Part shown: piece by piece, positions 17,700 through 27,390 of the stretch
How the letters are laid out: every line of letters starts with the position of its first letter
Position numbering within the stretch: the stretch's first letter is position 1
Source of the DNA: HXMU1428-3 sp965215715
GTDB taxonomy: Bacteria > Pseudomonadota > Alphaproteobacteria > Rhizobiales > HXMU1428-3
NCBI GenBank assembly: GCA_965215715.1
Contig: OZ244129.1
Location: 2,666,001-2,730,000, forward strand
Direction: 5' to 3'
Length of the DNA: 64,000 nt
Translations under genes and position numbers: made by a program
Notes under the pieces: model-generated
What the model was told of the DNA's origin: nothing
What the model saw: the letters and a program-made list of their open reading frames with translations, nothing else
Databases searched by the model: none

Positions 17700-18284
17700 A
17701 TGGGTGTGAAAATTTTGTCTTTTGCGGGTAGTATGCGGGAGGCTTCTTTGAACAAATGGTTGGCAAAAGCTGTCGCCCGGCAGGTGCAAGAGTTTGGGGC
17801 TGAGGCCACGTTTATTGATCTAAAAGATTTTGCTATGCCGCTTTATTGCCAAGATATTGAGAAAAAAGACGGGGTACCGGAAGCGACGCAAAAGCTCGCT
17901 GAGATTGTCAAAGCCCATGATGGGGTGTTTCTTGCTTGTCCTGAATATAACTCTTCGATCACGCCTTTATTGAAAAACACCCTTGATTGGGTTTCTCGCT
18001 TGCGCTCAGACGACCAGCCTCCTCAAACGCCCTGGCATGGCAAAGCTTATGCGGTTGGGGCTACAAGCATGGGGGCGTTCGGCGGCATCCGTGTGATTCA
18101 AACGATGGTTGGTTTGTTGACCAATGGCTATCAGGTGCAAGTGATCCCGAAAACCATTGCGGTGGCGCGCGGTCATGAAACGCTCACTAAAGAAGGTGAC
18201 GTTCAAGAACCGCAAATCGAAGTGATGTTGCAAGGGACCGTTAAACAGCTTATTGAAGCCGCTTCTCACCTTTCAAATAAGTAG
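17700..18284 (+). CDS. NAD(P)H-dependent FMN reductase family protein
   Basis: The start at 17700 is chosen because AAGGAG sits 10 bases upstream and the protein begins MGVKILSFAGSMREASLNKW, the flavodoxin-fold phosphate loop. PEYNSSITPLLKNTLDWVSR is the second signature of the chromate/FMN reductase family. It probably reduces FMN, quinones or azo compounds in the cytoplasm; the specific substrate is not visible. pyrF follows six bases later, so the two are cotranscribed. Confidence 0.88.
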   Translation: MGVKILSFAGSMREASLNKWLAKAVARQVQEFGAEATFIDLKDFAMPLYCQDIEKKDGVPEATQKLAEIVKAHDGVFLACPEYNSSITPLLKNTLDWVSRLRSDDQPPQTPWHGKAYAVGATSMGAFGGIRVIQTMVGLLTNGYQVQVIPKTIAVARGHETLTKEGDVQEPQIEVMLQGTVKQLIEAASHLSNK

Positions 18285-18290
18285 ATTTTT

Positions 18291-18995
18291 ATGACCGCTG
18301 AAAACCCTTCTGACAAACTGATCGTGGCGCTTGACTTTCCAACGGTAGAGGAAGCACGCTCTATTGTTCAAACCATTGATGATCAGTGCCAGTTTTACAA
18401 AGTGGGGCTGGAGTTGTTGTTTGCAGGTGGGCAAGACCTTGCGGCCGACTTAAAGCGCCAAGGAAAGCGGGTTTTTGTGGATGCAAAATTGTTGGACATT
18501 GGCGCCACGGTTGAAAAAGCAACCGCGAACATTGCCAAAATGGGTGTTGATTTTTTAACGCTGCATGTCAGTGATCAAAAAACGCTTGAAGCAGCTGTGC
18601 GGGGCCGGGGGACTTCTGGGTTAAAACTTTTGGGTGTGAGTGTGATGACCAACCTTGACGAACAAGATTTACAACAACAAGGCATCACCGAATTTTCACC
18701 GCAAGAGCTGGTGCTCAAGCGGGCGCAGCTTGCCAAGCAGGTGGGCCTGGATGGGCTTGTTTCCTCTGGCCATGAGGCCCATGATATTCGTCACCTTGTG
18801 GGGCCTGACTTATTAATTGTAACCCCTGGCATTCGCCCCTGCGGCGCAGACACCCAAGATCAAACACGGGTGATGACCCCTGGCAAAGCCATTGCAAACG
18901 GGGCCAATCATATTGTTGTTGGTCGCCCTATCTGCCAAGCTGATGATCCTCACTTGGCTGCCAAAGCCATTCAGGAAGAAATATCAAACGCTTAA
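18291..18995 (+). CDS. pyrF: orotidine 5'-phosphate decarboxylase
   Basis: This 234-aa TIM-barrel enzyme converts OMP to UMP, the last step of pyrimidine synthesis. Signatures are LIVALDFPTVEEA, the catalytic Asp-Lys-Asp set in FVDAKLLDIGATVEKA, and VTPGIRPCGADTQDQTRVMT with the phosphate-binding GRPI at ANHIVVGRPICQ. The length is normal. It is the second gene of a two-gene unit with the flavin reductase gene, six bases after it. Confidence 0.96.
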   Translation: MTAENPSDKLIVALDFPTVEEARSIVQTIDDQCQFYKVGLELLFAGGQDLAADLKRQGKRVFVDAKLLDIGATVEKATANIAKMGVDFLTLHVSDQKTLEAAVRGRGTSGLKLLGVSVMTNLDEQDLQQQGITEFSPQELVLKRAQLAKQVGLDGLVSSGHEAHDIRHLVGPDLLIVTPGIRPCGADTQDQTRVMTPGKAIANGANHIVVGRPICQADDPHLAAKAIQEEISNA

Positions 18996-19010
18996 ACTTA
19001 CCCTTCAATT

Positions 19011-19040
19011 CCCCTTACTTTCCATGGTTAGATTTTGGGG
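19011..19040. repeat. partial family A arm
   Basis: CCCCTTACTTTCCATGGTTA followed by GATTTTGGGG matches the outer half of a family A arm (compare the start of the copy at 31620). There is no complementary partner nearby. It lies in the 60-base gap between convergent pyrF and the 790-aa membrane protein gene. Confidence 0.55.
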
Positions 19041-19054
19041 AAAACTGAGAGCTA

Positions 19055-21427
19055 TTAGTTATCGTTTTCTGGTGGTTTTACGGGAGGCCTTTTTGGGGCA
19101 TTGGCTTGTTTTTGTTTGGTTTTTCCAAAAGTTGGCAAAGCTTGAGAGAGCTTTTTAAACGCTTGTAGCGGTGTGTTTTTTAGATCGTTTGAGGCTTGCT
19201 CAAACTCTTGCTCATCAGTGCGCTCAATGACAGGAACTGAGGTTGCAGGGGTCTCTTCTTCTGGCATGGTCAGATCAGCCGGGCCGTTCTTTAAAAAGGA
19301 GGAGCGGGTCTCGCCCTTTTTAATAATGGCGCCCTTAGAGGACTGGCCAAATTTCGGAAACGAAAACGTTTTTGGTTCATCTTCCAAATTATCATTGGCG
19401 ATTTTGTTCTGACGGGCGGGTTTTATTGACCGCTTTTTGTTCTTTGGCCGGTTAAATTGATCCCATAAATACACTTGCCGCGCTAAGTTTTGATAGAATT
19501 TTTCTTCAATGTGAAACAGGTCAGGATTGCCAACATCTTGGCGGATCTTATCACCTGCAATGGTCAGAACTTTATTGACATGGGTCAGTTCATTTTGGGT
19601 TAAATTACCTCGGTCAACAATGGCGAGATAGCCCTCAATCGGTGAGGGGCCGCTGATGCTTCTGAAAAATATTTTGCGTGTGTAGATGTCTTCTGGTTCA
19701 GAGCCTTCTAATTCAATGGACATGCCCAACCCATATTTCATGATATCTGACGGGCTGCCGGTGTTTTCATAAGAGGCGGTTCTGGCCCCGATCAGGCCAG
19801 AGATAAACACCAGGCTGTCAATGGCAATGGCTAGCCCCAGCGCCAAATAGGCCAGCCAGTTGCCGTCTTTAAAGGCGTTTAAGGTAACAACAAAATTTTT
19901 GGCTTTGTCGTCCCGGTTTAAATCAACCCGGTTTAGAATGGTGCGCAATTGATTGGCGTCATTTTCCGGCAGACCAGAATTTTGAATGCAGCGCTGGCCT
20001 AATTTGAGCAGATTGTCGATGCGCCTGCTGGCTTTTGTTTTGCCAATAACGCACTTTTTGGTTTGGCCTGCTTGGGCCTCTTGCAAGGTGAAAATGCGCG
20101 CGGCAACAGTGGCAGCGCCGGCGCCTGGTTCACAGGAGATGCCCTCAATAGAGGGTGCGATTTTTGGCACTTGAGACAAAGCGTTGTGTAAGTTGGTGCA
20201 ATTTTGTTGAATGCTTAAAAATGTTTGCCCGTTGGGTTGTTGGGCAAACAGATCTCTGGCTTTGTCCAAACTGTCTATGCTGGCAGTGGCTGAATTTTCT
20301 TTGCTGGCGGTTTCAGTTTGGCGCTTGGCTTGGGCTTCAATGAAGGTTTGTGCAACCGATGCTTGGCCCTCAATTTTGGCAACCTCGCCGTTTAACAATT
20401 CAAGCTCTCTTGAAAGCGTGCCGATTTGATTGTCGAGCGATTCAAGGCGTGTGGTGGCCAAGTCTTTTTGGGTTTTTAAAACATCGCCCTCAGCGATTAA
20501 GCGGCGCTCTTGTTCTTTAATAGCGCGAAATTTGGGGCCTTCTCCTTCCCTGCCGGTGGCACCTATGCCGCGTGCTTCTTCTAAGGCTTGGGCCTTTTTC
20601 TCGTCAATCAGGCGTTGTTTGGCTTGCAATTTTTGGCGTAAATCATTGACTTCAGCGCTCAAGCCTGGACGGTCTTGTTTTAGCCTGGTGATGTTTTGAC
20701 TAATTTTGGTCTGGCGGGTTTTCAAAGCCGCTTTTTGCCCCTTGGCTTGCGCCAGCGTTTCCTGGTGGCGGGCGATTTCAGCTTGTTCGTTACGCAGCTT
20801 GGTGAGCAATTGCTGCTCCACCAATTCTGGGGCAGACCGGGCGATTTTAACGAGCTCATCAAGCCGCGTGTTATAGGCTTTCCACCCCTGTGAGGCCATC
20901 AACGTATCCATGGCCTCAAATTTTCGCTGCTCAACGCGTTTTTTCAAATCAGACAAAACAGCACCCACTTCACTTTGGGCGCGAATTTCGCCGGCGCGTT
21001 TGCGCTCTTCATCACTAAAGATGGAGCTGAACAGGCTATCAAATGAGAAAAACACTGAGATGGCCATGGAGAATAAAAACACCATCCATATCAGCCAGAT
21101 TTTTAAAACCGAGATGGGCCCGTGAAATACATGAGAGATAAATTGACTGGCGGCATTGTTGTTTTTTCCCGCTTTTTTATCTTTCAGGGCAATGAGGGCC
21201 TCACCAATCATCCAAGCGCTGACCAACATAATGCCTTGCACACCAAAGGTGATGAGAAAGCACAACACAGGGGATTTGGTGAAGTTGGTCATGCCTTCAA
21301 AGGTGGTCCAGCCGGAGGCGAGGGAAAGCGCAAGGCTGGTCAGCCCCATCAAGAACAAACGCTCATTGGTAAGGGCTGAGCGCATAAGCCCGCCAAAAAC
21401 CATTGCTGGTGCCCGAAACAAAGACAT
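19055..21427 (-). CDS. membrane-anchored coiled-coil protein of unknown function
   Basis: This 790-aa protein has three predicted membrane segments near the N-terminus (about residues 25-45, 55-78 and 108-130). A long charged coiled coil spans about 140-395, and a region of about 400-525 has four cysteines (QQNC, GISCEPG, KKCVIG, GQRCIQN). A fourth membrane segment lies at about 528-552 (LAYLALGLAIAIDSLVFISG), followed by a 230-residue polar tail that becomes Pro/Lys-rich. If the segments are right, the coiled coil and cysteines lie on one face of the membrane and both termini on the other; the cysteines suggest the periplasmic side. The layout recalls DUF4407-like proteins, which I cannot confirm. 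It is the last gene of a three-gene operon with the actin-fold protein. Confidence 0.85.
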   Translation of the reverse strand: MSLFRAPAMVFGGLMRSALTNERLFLMGLTSLALSLASGWTTFEGMTNFTKSPVLCFLITFGVQGIMLVSAWMIGEALIALKDKKAGKNNNAASQFISHVFHGPISVLKIWLIWMVFLFSMAISVFFSFDSLFSSIFSDEERKRAGEIRAQSEVGAVLSDLKKRVEQRKFEAMDTLMASQGWKAYNTRLDELVKIARSAPELVEQQLLTKLRNEQAEIARHQETLAQAKGQKAALKTRQTKISQNITRLKQDRPGLSAEVNDLRQKLQAKQRLIDEKKAQALEEARGIGATGREGEGPKFRAIKEQERRLIAEGDVLKTQKDLATTRLESLDNQIGTLSRELELLNGEVAKIEGQASVAQTFIEAQAKRQTETASKENSATASIDSLDKARDLFAQQPNGQTFLSIQQNCTNLHNALSQVPKIAPSIEGISCEPGAGAATVAARIFTLQEAQAGQTKKCVIGKTKASRRIDNLLKLGQRCIQNSGLPENDANQLRTILNRVDLNRDDKAKNFVVTLNAFKDGNWLAYLALGLAIAIDSLVFISGLIGARTASYENTGSPSDIMKYGLGMSIELEGSEPEDIYTRKIFFRSISGPSPIEGYLAIVDRGNLTQNELTHVNKVLTIAGDKIRQDVGNPDLFHIEEKFYQNLARQVYLWDQFNRPKNKKRSIKPARQNKIANDNLEDEPKTFSFPKFGQSSKGAIIKKGETRSSFLKNGPADLTMPEEETPATSVPVIERTDEQEFEQASNDLKNTPLQAFKKLSQALPTFGKTKQKQANAPKRPPVKPPENDN

Positions 21428-21587
21428 ACTCTTTTTTAAAATCCCCCGATTTTTGCTCGAAATGACTGAAGTTTAACATTCAGAACCAGCTTTATAGCCT
21501 GAATTTATGGTTCCGTTGAGGCAAATTGGGCTTTTTCAAAGAAAATTATTTGCAAGGTGCGACAATACCACCCGCCAGACTTCCTGC

Positions 21588-21644
21588 GTGCCTTAACTGT
21601 CATGGTGAGACTTAGGCATTTCAGGCACAGCTCAGGCATTTTTT
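21588..21644. repeat. half-length family A relative with T-tract
   Basis: GTGCCTTAACTGTCATGGTG then AGACTTAGGCATTTCAGGCA and CAGCTCAGGCATTTTTT. The first half equals a family A arm, but the mirrored arm is absent and GGCAC-AGCTCAGGCATTT follows. The copy at 58044 shares this second half. It lies between the actin-fold gene and the membrane coiled-coil gene of the three-gene operon. Confidence 0.55.
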
Positions 21645-21649
21645 CTGTT

Positions 21650-24600
21650 TTAATCTGATATTGTGAGACCGGAGCTGATCCAATAGGTGTGTTCAGCAAT
21701 GGTGAGCTGGGCTTCGTTTTCCTGTAAAGATTGGTAGCGCCATTCTAATTGGTTGGGCTTGTCTTTGCTGGGAACAGCCATGTTCAGCATGGTTTGAGCA
21801 CAATCTTTCAGCCAAAATTGCCATTGACTTTCCGCCATGGCCCATTGGGTTTTGTTGGCGGTGTCTAGATCTTCCAAATAAGGGCGGCAGCTTATGGTTT
21901 GTGGGTTATGGACCATTAGATGAGCCAAGCCAGGGATGGTTTCAACCACTTGCAAAGAATGGCACCCCTTTGGTATGGGGCCATGGGCGCTGTTGTTCGC
22001 GATCAGGGCAGTGTTTTTAATTTGTGACATACTCACCAGATCATTATGGGCTGTTGCGTCCTGAGATAAGGGGATCAGCAATATACTTGGATTGGTGATG
22101 CGAACCGGGGCTGTGGATTGATTGGCAACCAGGTTGAGCGCGCCTTGGGCAACGGCACATTTGGCCTGTTCGTAGTTTTTTGGTGCGGGTAAGAAATTGC
22201 AATTTAATTTTTGGGCTGTTTTAGCAATCTCCTTTTGTATCGGTTTAAACAAAGCTGTACCGCCGCTGATGGAGATGAGGCGTTCATCTACGTTAGAATT
22301 TTCTGGAAAACAATTGTGAATGATGTTTGGCAAAAATTGCGTCAGAAAGGCAAGATAGGTTGAAAGCGGCCCGACTTTTTCACTCATCTTTTGGCAAGAG
22401 CAATGCAGTGTCATTTCCCATTCGGTTTTGTCTTCATTGCTGGTGAGGATGATCTTTTCATCGCGCAAGCCTTGCCAAAGGGTTATGGGCGCATTGTCTA
22501 TGGCAATGGTTGATGCCAAAGAAAAGAGCCAATTGCCAGCCTCGCTTTTGGCCAAACAGATTTGCAGGTCATTATCTTTTTGTTCTGAACTTTCCAATAG
22601 GGCCGCGTTTAAGCTTTTGATGAATTGGAATTGGAGCTGTTCAGCTTCATTTTGCGGGTTTTGCGCGGCTTTAAACTGGTCTTGAGACAGGGGAAGCGGG
22701 GCCTCAAGGGTAATTGGTGCGCCTCCATTCATCGCCTCTTCTAAAATTTGTGCCACTTCATTGGCCAGAGCATTTGCCAAGGTTTGGCCGCCCAAGGCCA
22801 AAGTGATGGCCCCATAGTGGCGCTCTAGAAAGGCGTTGGTTTCTCCAATCCACCCGCTAAAGGCGCTGATGCTGGCGGTTTGGCTGCCAATGTCGAGATG
22901 AATTTGTTCTATTCTTTTTGGTCTGGCCGGTTGGTCTTGCTCTGCTCGTTGCAACAAGGCATGGTATGCCCCGCTGGTGCCTTCTGAAATGAGATGAACA
23001 TTATTCCCAATTTGGTGTTGGCTTTTTAAGCCTAACAATTCTGCCATCTCTCCTAGGGTATGAAAACTCCCCAGATCATATTGGGCCAGGGCCTTGGTGC
23101 CGGCACGGCGATAATTATATTTGGCCGTATCTGTGAAATGGTCTGGGTGGGTTAACACCATTAAGGTGCCCTCTTCCCTTACTGTGGCGGCTGCATTTTT
23201 TTCTTCTACTGTGGCCTGCTCTTTGGCATGAATGCGCGGTAAATAGGTGCCGTAAAAATTCATCAGTTCTGAGAGACAATCGGCCATGAGCTGGCTTGGG
23301 CTCAAGGTTTTCACAAGGCCAGTTTCTTGAGCTGATTGATTGTCTTTGCCCTTTGTTCGCGCAATATAATATTCATCTTTGGGCAGTGTATTTTGAGCTT
23401 TATTGCTGGTGAAGAGGCGCTTTAAATTGGCTTGATCGTCATTTCTACCCTCTTTGCCTGGCAGGGCTATGTCGTAATGGCGCTGCAAGGCGGTGAGCCG
23501 GTGCTCAAACGGCGTGGGTGGCTCAGGGATGGTATAAGATAGGCTTAACGGGTACGTTTGAGCGTGCCAATTCTCATCTTTGAGGGTTGGATCTTGGCCA
23601 TCTTGTTTATTGATGCTGGTTGAAAGCGCAACTGAGGAGGGCAGGCAATAGGCGCTTATAAAATGACGAGGCGCATGTGCCCCTAATTTTATTGGGCTTA
23701 TCTGACCATCATTTTGTTTGGCCATGGCAATGGCTTTTGAGCCAATATCAATGGCAAACCCGTTGGCTTGGTCTGTCTTGGGCCAGTTTATGGTTAGCGT
23801 GTGGGTACTTGTTTTTTGGCTTTCTGGCCAAACGCATTTTAATTTTAGCTTTGTGCCCGCTTTGGTTTTTTGTTTTGCCCCCGGCACAGGGTTTAGCAGT
23901 ACCATTTGACGGGCTTGGTCAGTAAGCTCGAGCACTTCTGGCTTAATGACATGGGTGTTGTTGGCTTTGGTCTGCGGGTTAAAGGCAACGGTTAGGGCTT
24001 GCTGGCCTGGGTCTGATTGTGTTTGCCTGTCGTAATATTGAATGGACAGCAATTGGCTGGCAAGCGGTATCACCGGGGCTGGCAGGGATAATGTTAAATC
24101 TTGTTTGGTTTCCTCTTTATCCAGGGGAATGAGAACAGGGGCACTTAAGGCTTGCGCGTTGGTGATGATGAGCCAGGGGTGTTTGTCCATACTCAAACGA
24201 AGAGGAAGGCTTGCAATCACATTTTCTTCTGGTTCTGGCAAGATCAGGTCTAGCTGGCCGGTGATGGGTTTGCCGTCATTTTTTTGTTGGGCTTTAATAA
24301 TCTCTTGCCACAAGGGGTCAGTTGTGGAGGCGGCCAGGGATACTGTTAAGGCGCGTGCTTTTTCTTTTGGCGATTGGGGCAAAAGCGGGCCGAAAAGCTG
24401 GGCACCATCTGGGAACGGCATTTTTTGGTCCCAGGGGTAAGTTTGGTAGCGCTCTTCATATTGGTGAATGTCGCGAATGTAATCGCTTGGCTCCCTTTCT
24501 TGGTCTTTGTACAGTTTGATGTGCTTCACCAGTTTAGGGCGCAGGTCTTGATAGGGCGCATCAAGGGTGAGGTTTGCAATCAACACGCGTTTGTCTGAGC

Positions 24601-25165
24601 GTGGGTCAAGCGGGCCTTCGTTGGATTTTAAAACACAGTCGGCAAGGTCAAACCGGCCATCGGGGCCACAATGGCCGGGGAACAGATAGGTTGGCTTTGC
24701 TGCCTTTTCTGCAGCTGTTTGCCCTAAATGTGAAAGTGTTAGGGCGCATTTGGACTTCGGGCCATGATAGAGATAGACAGCCACATCCAGCAAGCCATTG
24801 TCTTTGCGCACCAGGGCATCATCATTGCGATCCACCTCACTTATATCAATTTCGAGCAAAAAGGGAGCTTTGAGCGAAAAGGTCTCTAGCTGGTCTTGCA
24901 GGCTGGCCAAATCAACAAAAAGGTTGGCATGGTTTTGTTGATTATTGTCATCACGAGTGATCTCGCGCCCAGCTGGGGCGTGTTCTGTGTACCAAGTGAG
25001 CAGGTTGAGCGGCAGTTTAAAGGGTTTTTCGCCATTTGTGTGGCGCACCCTGATTTCAGACAGACGCAAACTCTCACTTTGGTCGTGCTCAAAGGCAACG
25101 CTGGTGAGGTAATCATACTGCCCGGGGGCTTTTAAATTGATATGTGCTTTTGTCTGCTTAGCCAT
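21650..25165 (-). CDS. large actin/Hsp70-fold (ASKHA) protein of unknown function, SrfB-like
   Basis: In this 1171-aa protein the C-terminal two-thirds show, in order, the actin/Hsp70 ATPase motifs. They are a phosphate-1 strand GFAIDIGSKAIAMAKQNDG (about 469-487), a connect-like LISEGTSGAYHALL (about 725-738, compare DnaK NEPTAAALAYGL), phosphate-2 IHLDIGSQTASISAFSGW (about 755-772) and adenosine motif LISISGGTALFKPI (about 963-976). The first 460 residues are a separate beta-rich region with no match I recognise. Size and motif pattern resemble the virulence-factor SrfB family, but that assignment is inference. It is the middle gene of the operon, with a 651-aa protein upstream and a membrane coiled-coil protein downstream. 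Confidence 0.85.
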   Translation of the reverse strand: MAKQTKAHINLKAPGQYDYLTSVAFEHDQSESLRLSEIRVRHTNGEKPFKLPLNLLTWYTEHAPAGREITRDDNNQQNHANLFVDLASLQDQLETFSLKAPFLLEIDISEVDRNDDALVRKDNGLLDVAVYLYHGPKSKCALTLSHLGQTAAEKAAKPTYLFPGHCGPDGRFDLADCVLKSNEGPLDPRSDKRVLIANLTLDAPYQDLRPKLVKHIKLYKDQEREPSDYIRDIHQYEERYQTYPWDQKMPFPDGAQLFGPLLPQSPKEKARALTVSLAASTTDPLWQEIIKAQQKNDGKPITGQLDLILPEPEENVIASLPLRLSMDKHPWLIITNAQALSAPVLIPLDKEETKQDLTLSLPAPVIPLASQLLSIQYYDRQTQSDPGQQALTVAFNPQTKANNTHVIKPEVLELTDQARQMVLLNPVPGAKQKTKAGTKLKLKCVWPESQKTSTHTLTINWPKTDQANGFAIDIGSKAIAMAKQNDGQISPIKLGAHAPRHFISAYCLPSSVALSTSINKQDGQDPTLKDENWHAQTYPLSLSYTIPEPPTPFEHRLTALQRHYDIALPGKEGRNDDQANLKRLFTSNKAQNTLPKDEYYIARTKGKDNQSAQETGLVKTLSPSQLMADCLSELMNFYGTYLPRIHAKEQATVEEKNAAATVREEGTLMVLTHPDHFTDTAKYNYRRAGTKALAQYDLGSFHTLGEMAELLGLKSQHQIGNNVHLISEGTSGAYHALLQRAEQDQPARPKRIEQIHLDIGSQTASISAFSGWIGETNAFLERHYGAITLALGGQTLANALANEVAQILEEAMNGGAPITLEAPLPLSQDQFKAAQNPQNEAEQLQFQFIKSLNAALLESSEQKDNDLQICLAKSEAGNWLFSLASTIAIDNAPITLWQGLRDEKIILTSNEDKTEWEMTLHCSCQKMSEKVGPLSTYLAFLTQFLPNIIHNCFPENSNVDERLISISGGTALFKPIQKEIAKTAQKLNCNFLPAPKNYEQAKCAVAQGALNLVANQSTAPVRITNPSILLIPLSQDATAHNDLVSMSQIKNTALIANNSAHGPIPKGCHSLQVVETIPGLAHLMVHNPQTISCRPYLEDLDTANKTQWAMAESQWQFWLKDCAQTMLNMAVPSKDKPNQLEWRYQSLQENEAQLTIAEHTYWISSGLTISD

Positions 25166-25278
25166 AGGGCCTCAAATAATCCATAATTGAGGCAAGATAC
25201 AGCTCTTATTTTTCTGTTTAACGTGTTTTGCAAAGATTCTGGCTTGCTTGAGCCTTCACTTCCCAAGTCACCGTTTAG

Positions 25279-27234
25279 TTAACGTGATAGAATAAGACGG
25301 GCGTGTTGGGCTGAGGCATGGAAGCGCTCTGCTGCGTCAGACAGAATGGTCATCATGCGCAAACGGAGCATCATGCCTTGTTCGATCGGCTTTTCAATCT
25401 CAGAAGATGAAAAATTGACTTCTTCTTGATTGGGCAGGGTTTGGCTTAATCTTGTTACTTGCTCAATGACCACTTCTTTGCGACCTGTACGGGCAAGATG
25501 GTCTGTCATGGCTTGTAGAATCGTGATCACTTGTTCAGCCGGCAAATAATCGGGGTGCAAAATTAAGGTTTCAAACCCTTCAACCAGGGCGCGGCTATTA
25601 ATCAGGGCGTGGATCCATTGGTGGGACACAACGCTTGGTGGCAATAGACGGCGGGCCAGAGCAGCAGCGTCTTGAATGTAACCTTCACCAGACAAGGCAA
25701 AAATTGTGAAGCTGATATTTAAGCGCTGTGTGAAGGCCCAATCTCCGGTTTCCAGAATACAGGCGACCATATCTGAGACCTGCTCATATTCTGACAAGGC
25801 GATCAGCTGTTTGGGCGTCAAGAAAGGTTGATTGTCCATATATTGGCGCAAGCCGTCTGCTGCCCCTTCAATGATGCGTGAGCGGTATTCCAGAAAAGGC
25901 TCTGCAACGGGCAAGCGGCTGGCCAGACAGAGTAGATCTTCGATTTGGGTTAAAAACTCTGGGTCTTCAATATTAAAAGGTTCATCACGTATAGAGGCCC
26001 CTAAAGAATGTGCCAGTTGAAAAATTTGTGGTTTGAAATGTGTGTTAATCGCTTCGATCAGTTGTTCGTAAATATGTGGGGCACTGTCAAAATCGCTGAA
26101 CAAAGTATAAAGGCCTGAGACAAGCGGCGTGGTGTCTTGGCCTCGCAAAAGTTGGTCAAATGCCAACAGAGCTGCATTTTGCGTTTGCGTTTGCGATTCT
26201 GGGTTTAAAAAACTTTCATCTGCCCGAATATGGAGACCTAACTCATTGAGAATTTGCCCTAATGACGCGCTGGTTTCACGCGCTAAGCCTGTTAATTCAT
26301 CAAACAAGCCTTCTTCTTCAAACAACTCGTCATCATCCTCAAATTCATCAAGCTCGTTTAAATGCAGTGTTGGGGCATAGGCATTTTTGAGCCGTTCTGC
26401 AAATAGACCGCGTATTTCTTGGCATTTCATTGAACTTTCAGCGCCATGGGGAACGGCAGCAATCGGTTTCATGAAAGCGCCAGAATTTAATTGTCTGTCT
26501 TCAAAATATTGCAAGGCGCAAATGGGCTGGCGGTGGGCAAAGCCATAGGCAAAAGAAACAGTGTGGCGCAAAGCGGCAGGCAGCAATTTAAGGGTAAATT
26601 GCAGTGCAGCTAAAAATTCATCGACATTGGCGAAACTCTCTGTACCAAATTGACCAGGATAGCCAGAGGCCAGGGCCCCTAAGATCAGGCCAACACCTTG
26701 AGGCAGGTCACTTAATGTCAGGTCTTCAACCGGGCTTGGTTCTAATTTAATGGGGTTGACGATTTTGCAGCCTGTCTTTCCTTCTATAAGGACATCTGGC
26801 TGTTCAAAAGGTGCGGTGTTTAGTGTGGGGATGAGATCTGGGGCGTGGCGTTCCCACAAGCGGCCATTAATTACAAAATTTGAGGCAAAAAGGTTTTCTT
26901 GTTTGACCGGGCCTGATAGATCGCCAACCAATTTAACCTGGTTTACAACCATCCAACAATGGTTGGGGTTGGCACTGGGATCATAAAAAGGGTTGGTGGC
27001 GCGAACGCAAACAGCCCCTTCCGTGATTGCTTGTTGGGTCAATAAACCGGCAATATCGTGTGCGCCGACAACACCATCTAATTCACATAATGGCCGTGCT
27101 TCTTCTGGGAACCCGTTGGAGACTTTTTGACATGCCATGCTTTGATCATGATGAGGGTTTTGGGTCGTTTGATCCAAAAGGGTACCGATGGCATGAATAT
27201 GGGCATCAACACTGGTCGGGAATTTAAGAAGCAT
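25279..27234 (-). CDS. uncharacterised 651-aa protein, first gene of the actin-fold operon
   Basis: I take the ATG at 27234 (MLLKFPTSVDAHIHAIG); a TTG five codons earlier is possible. It is a soluble protein with no signal or membrane segment. The N-terminal 270 residues are mixed alpha/beta (AVCVRATNPFYDPSANPNHC, LLPAALRHTVSFAYGFAHRQ), a very acidic patch follows at about residues 300-320 (LDEFEDDDELFEEEGLFDEL), and the rest is helical repeats. The VSFAYGF region faintly resembles GTPase-associated GAP1-type proteins; this is speculative. Its position 113 bases before the actin-fold gene suggests a regulator or partner. Confidence 0.8.
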   Translation of the reverse strand: MLLKFPTSVDAHIHAIGTLLDQTTQNPHHDQSMACQKVSNGFPEEARPLCELDGVVGAHDIAGLLTQQAITEGAVCVRATNPFYDPSANPNHCWMVVNQVKLVGDLSGPVKQENLFASNFVINGRLWERHAPDLIPTLNTAPFEQPDVLIEGKTGCKIVNPIKLEPSPVEDLTLSDLPQGVGLILGALASGYPGQFGTESFANVDEFLAALQFTLKLLPAALRHTVSFAYGFAHRQPICALQYFEDRQLNSGAFMKPIAAVPHGAESSMKCQEIRGLFAERLKNAYAPTLHLNELDEFEDDDELFEEEGLFDELTGLARETSASLGQILNELGLHIRADESFLNPESQTQTQNAALLAFDQLLRGQDTTPLVSGLYTLFSDFDSAPHIYEQLIEAINTHFKPQIFQLAHSLGASIRDEPFNIEDPEFLTQIEDLLCLASRLPVAEPFLEYRSRIIEGAADGLRQYMDNQPFLTPKQLIALSEYEQVSDMVACILETGDWAFTQRLNISFTIFALSGEGYIQDAAALARRLLPPSVVSHQWIHALINSRALVEGFETLILHPDYLPAEQVITILQAMTDHLARTGRKEVVIEQVTRLSQTLPNQEEVNFSSSEIEKPIEQGMMLRLRMMTILSDAAERFHASAQHARLILSR

Positions 27235-27390
27235 AAGTTTACTGTCCAAAACAAAATCACAACAAATCGCACAAACCCAAAGACTGACCGTTTCAGATTA
27301 ATATGACGTTACCAATTTCGGTTGGAAGTGGTTTTTTCTTAAAAAAAATGTATCAATATTTGTCTTGTTTTTAAGAATTTTTAAACATGT

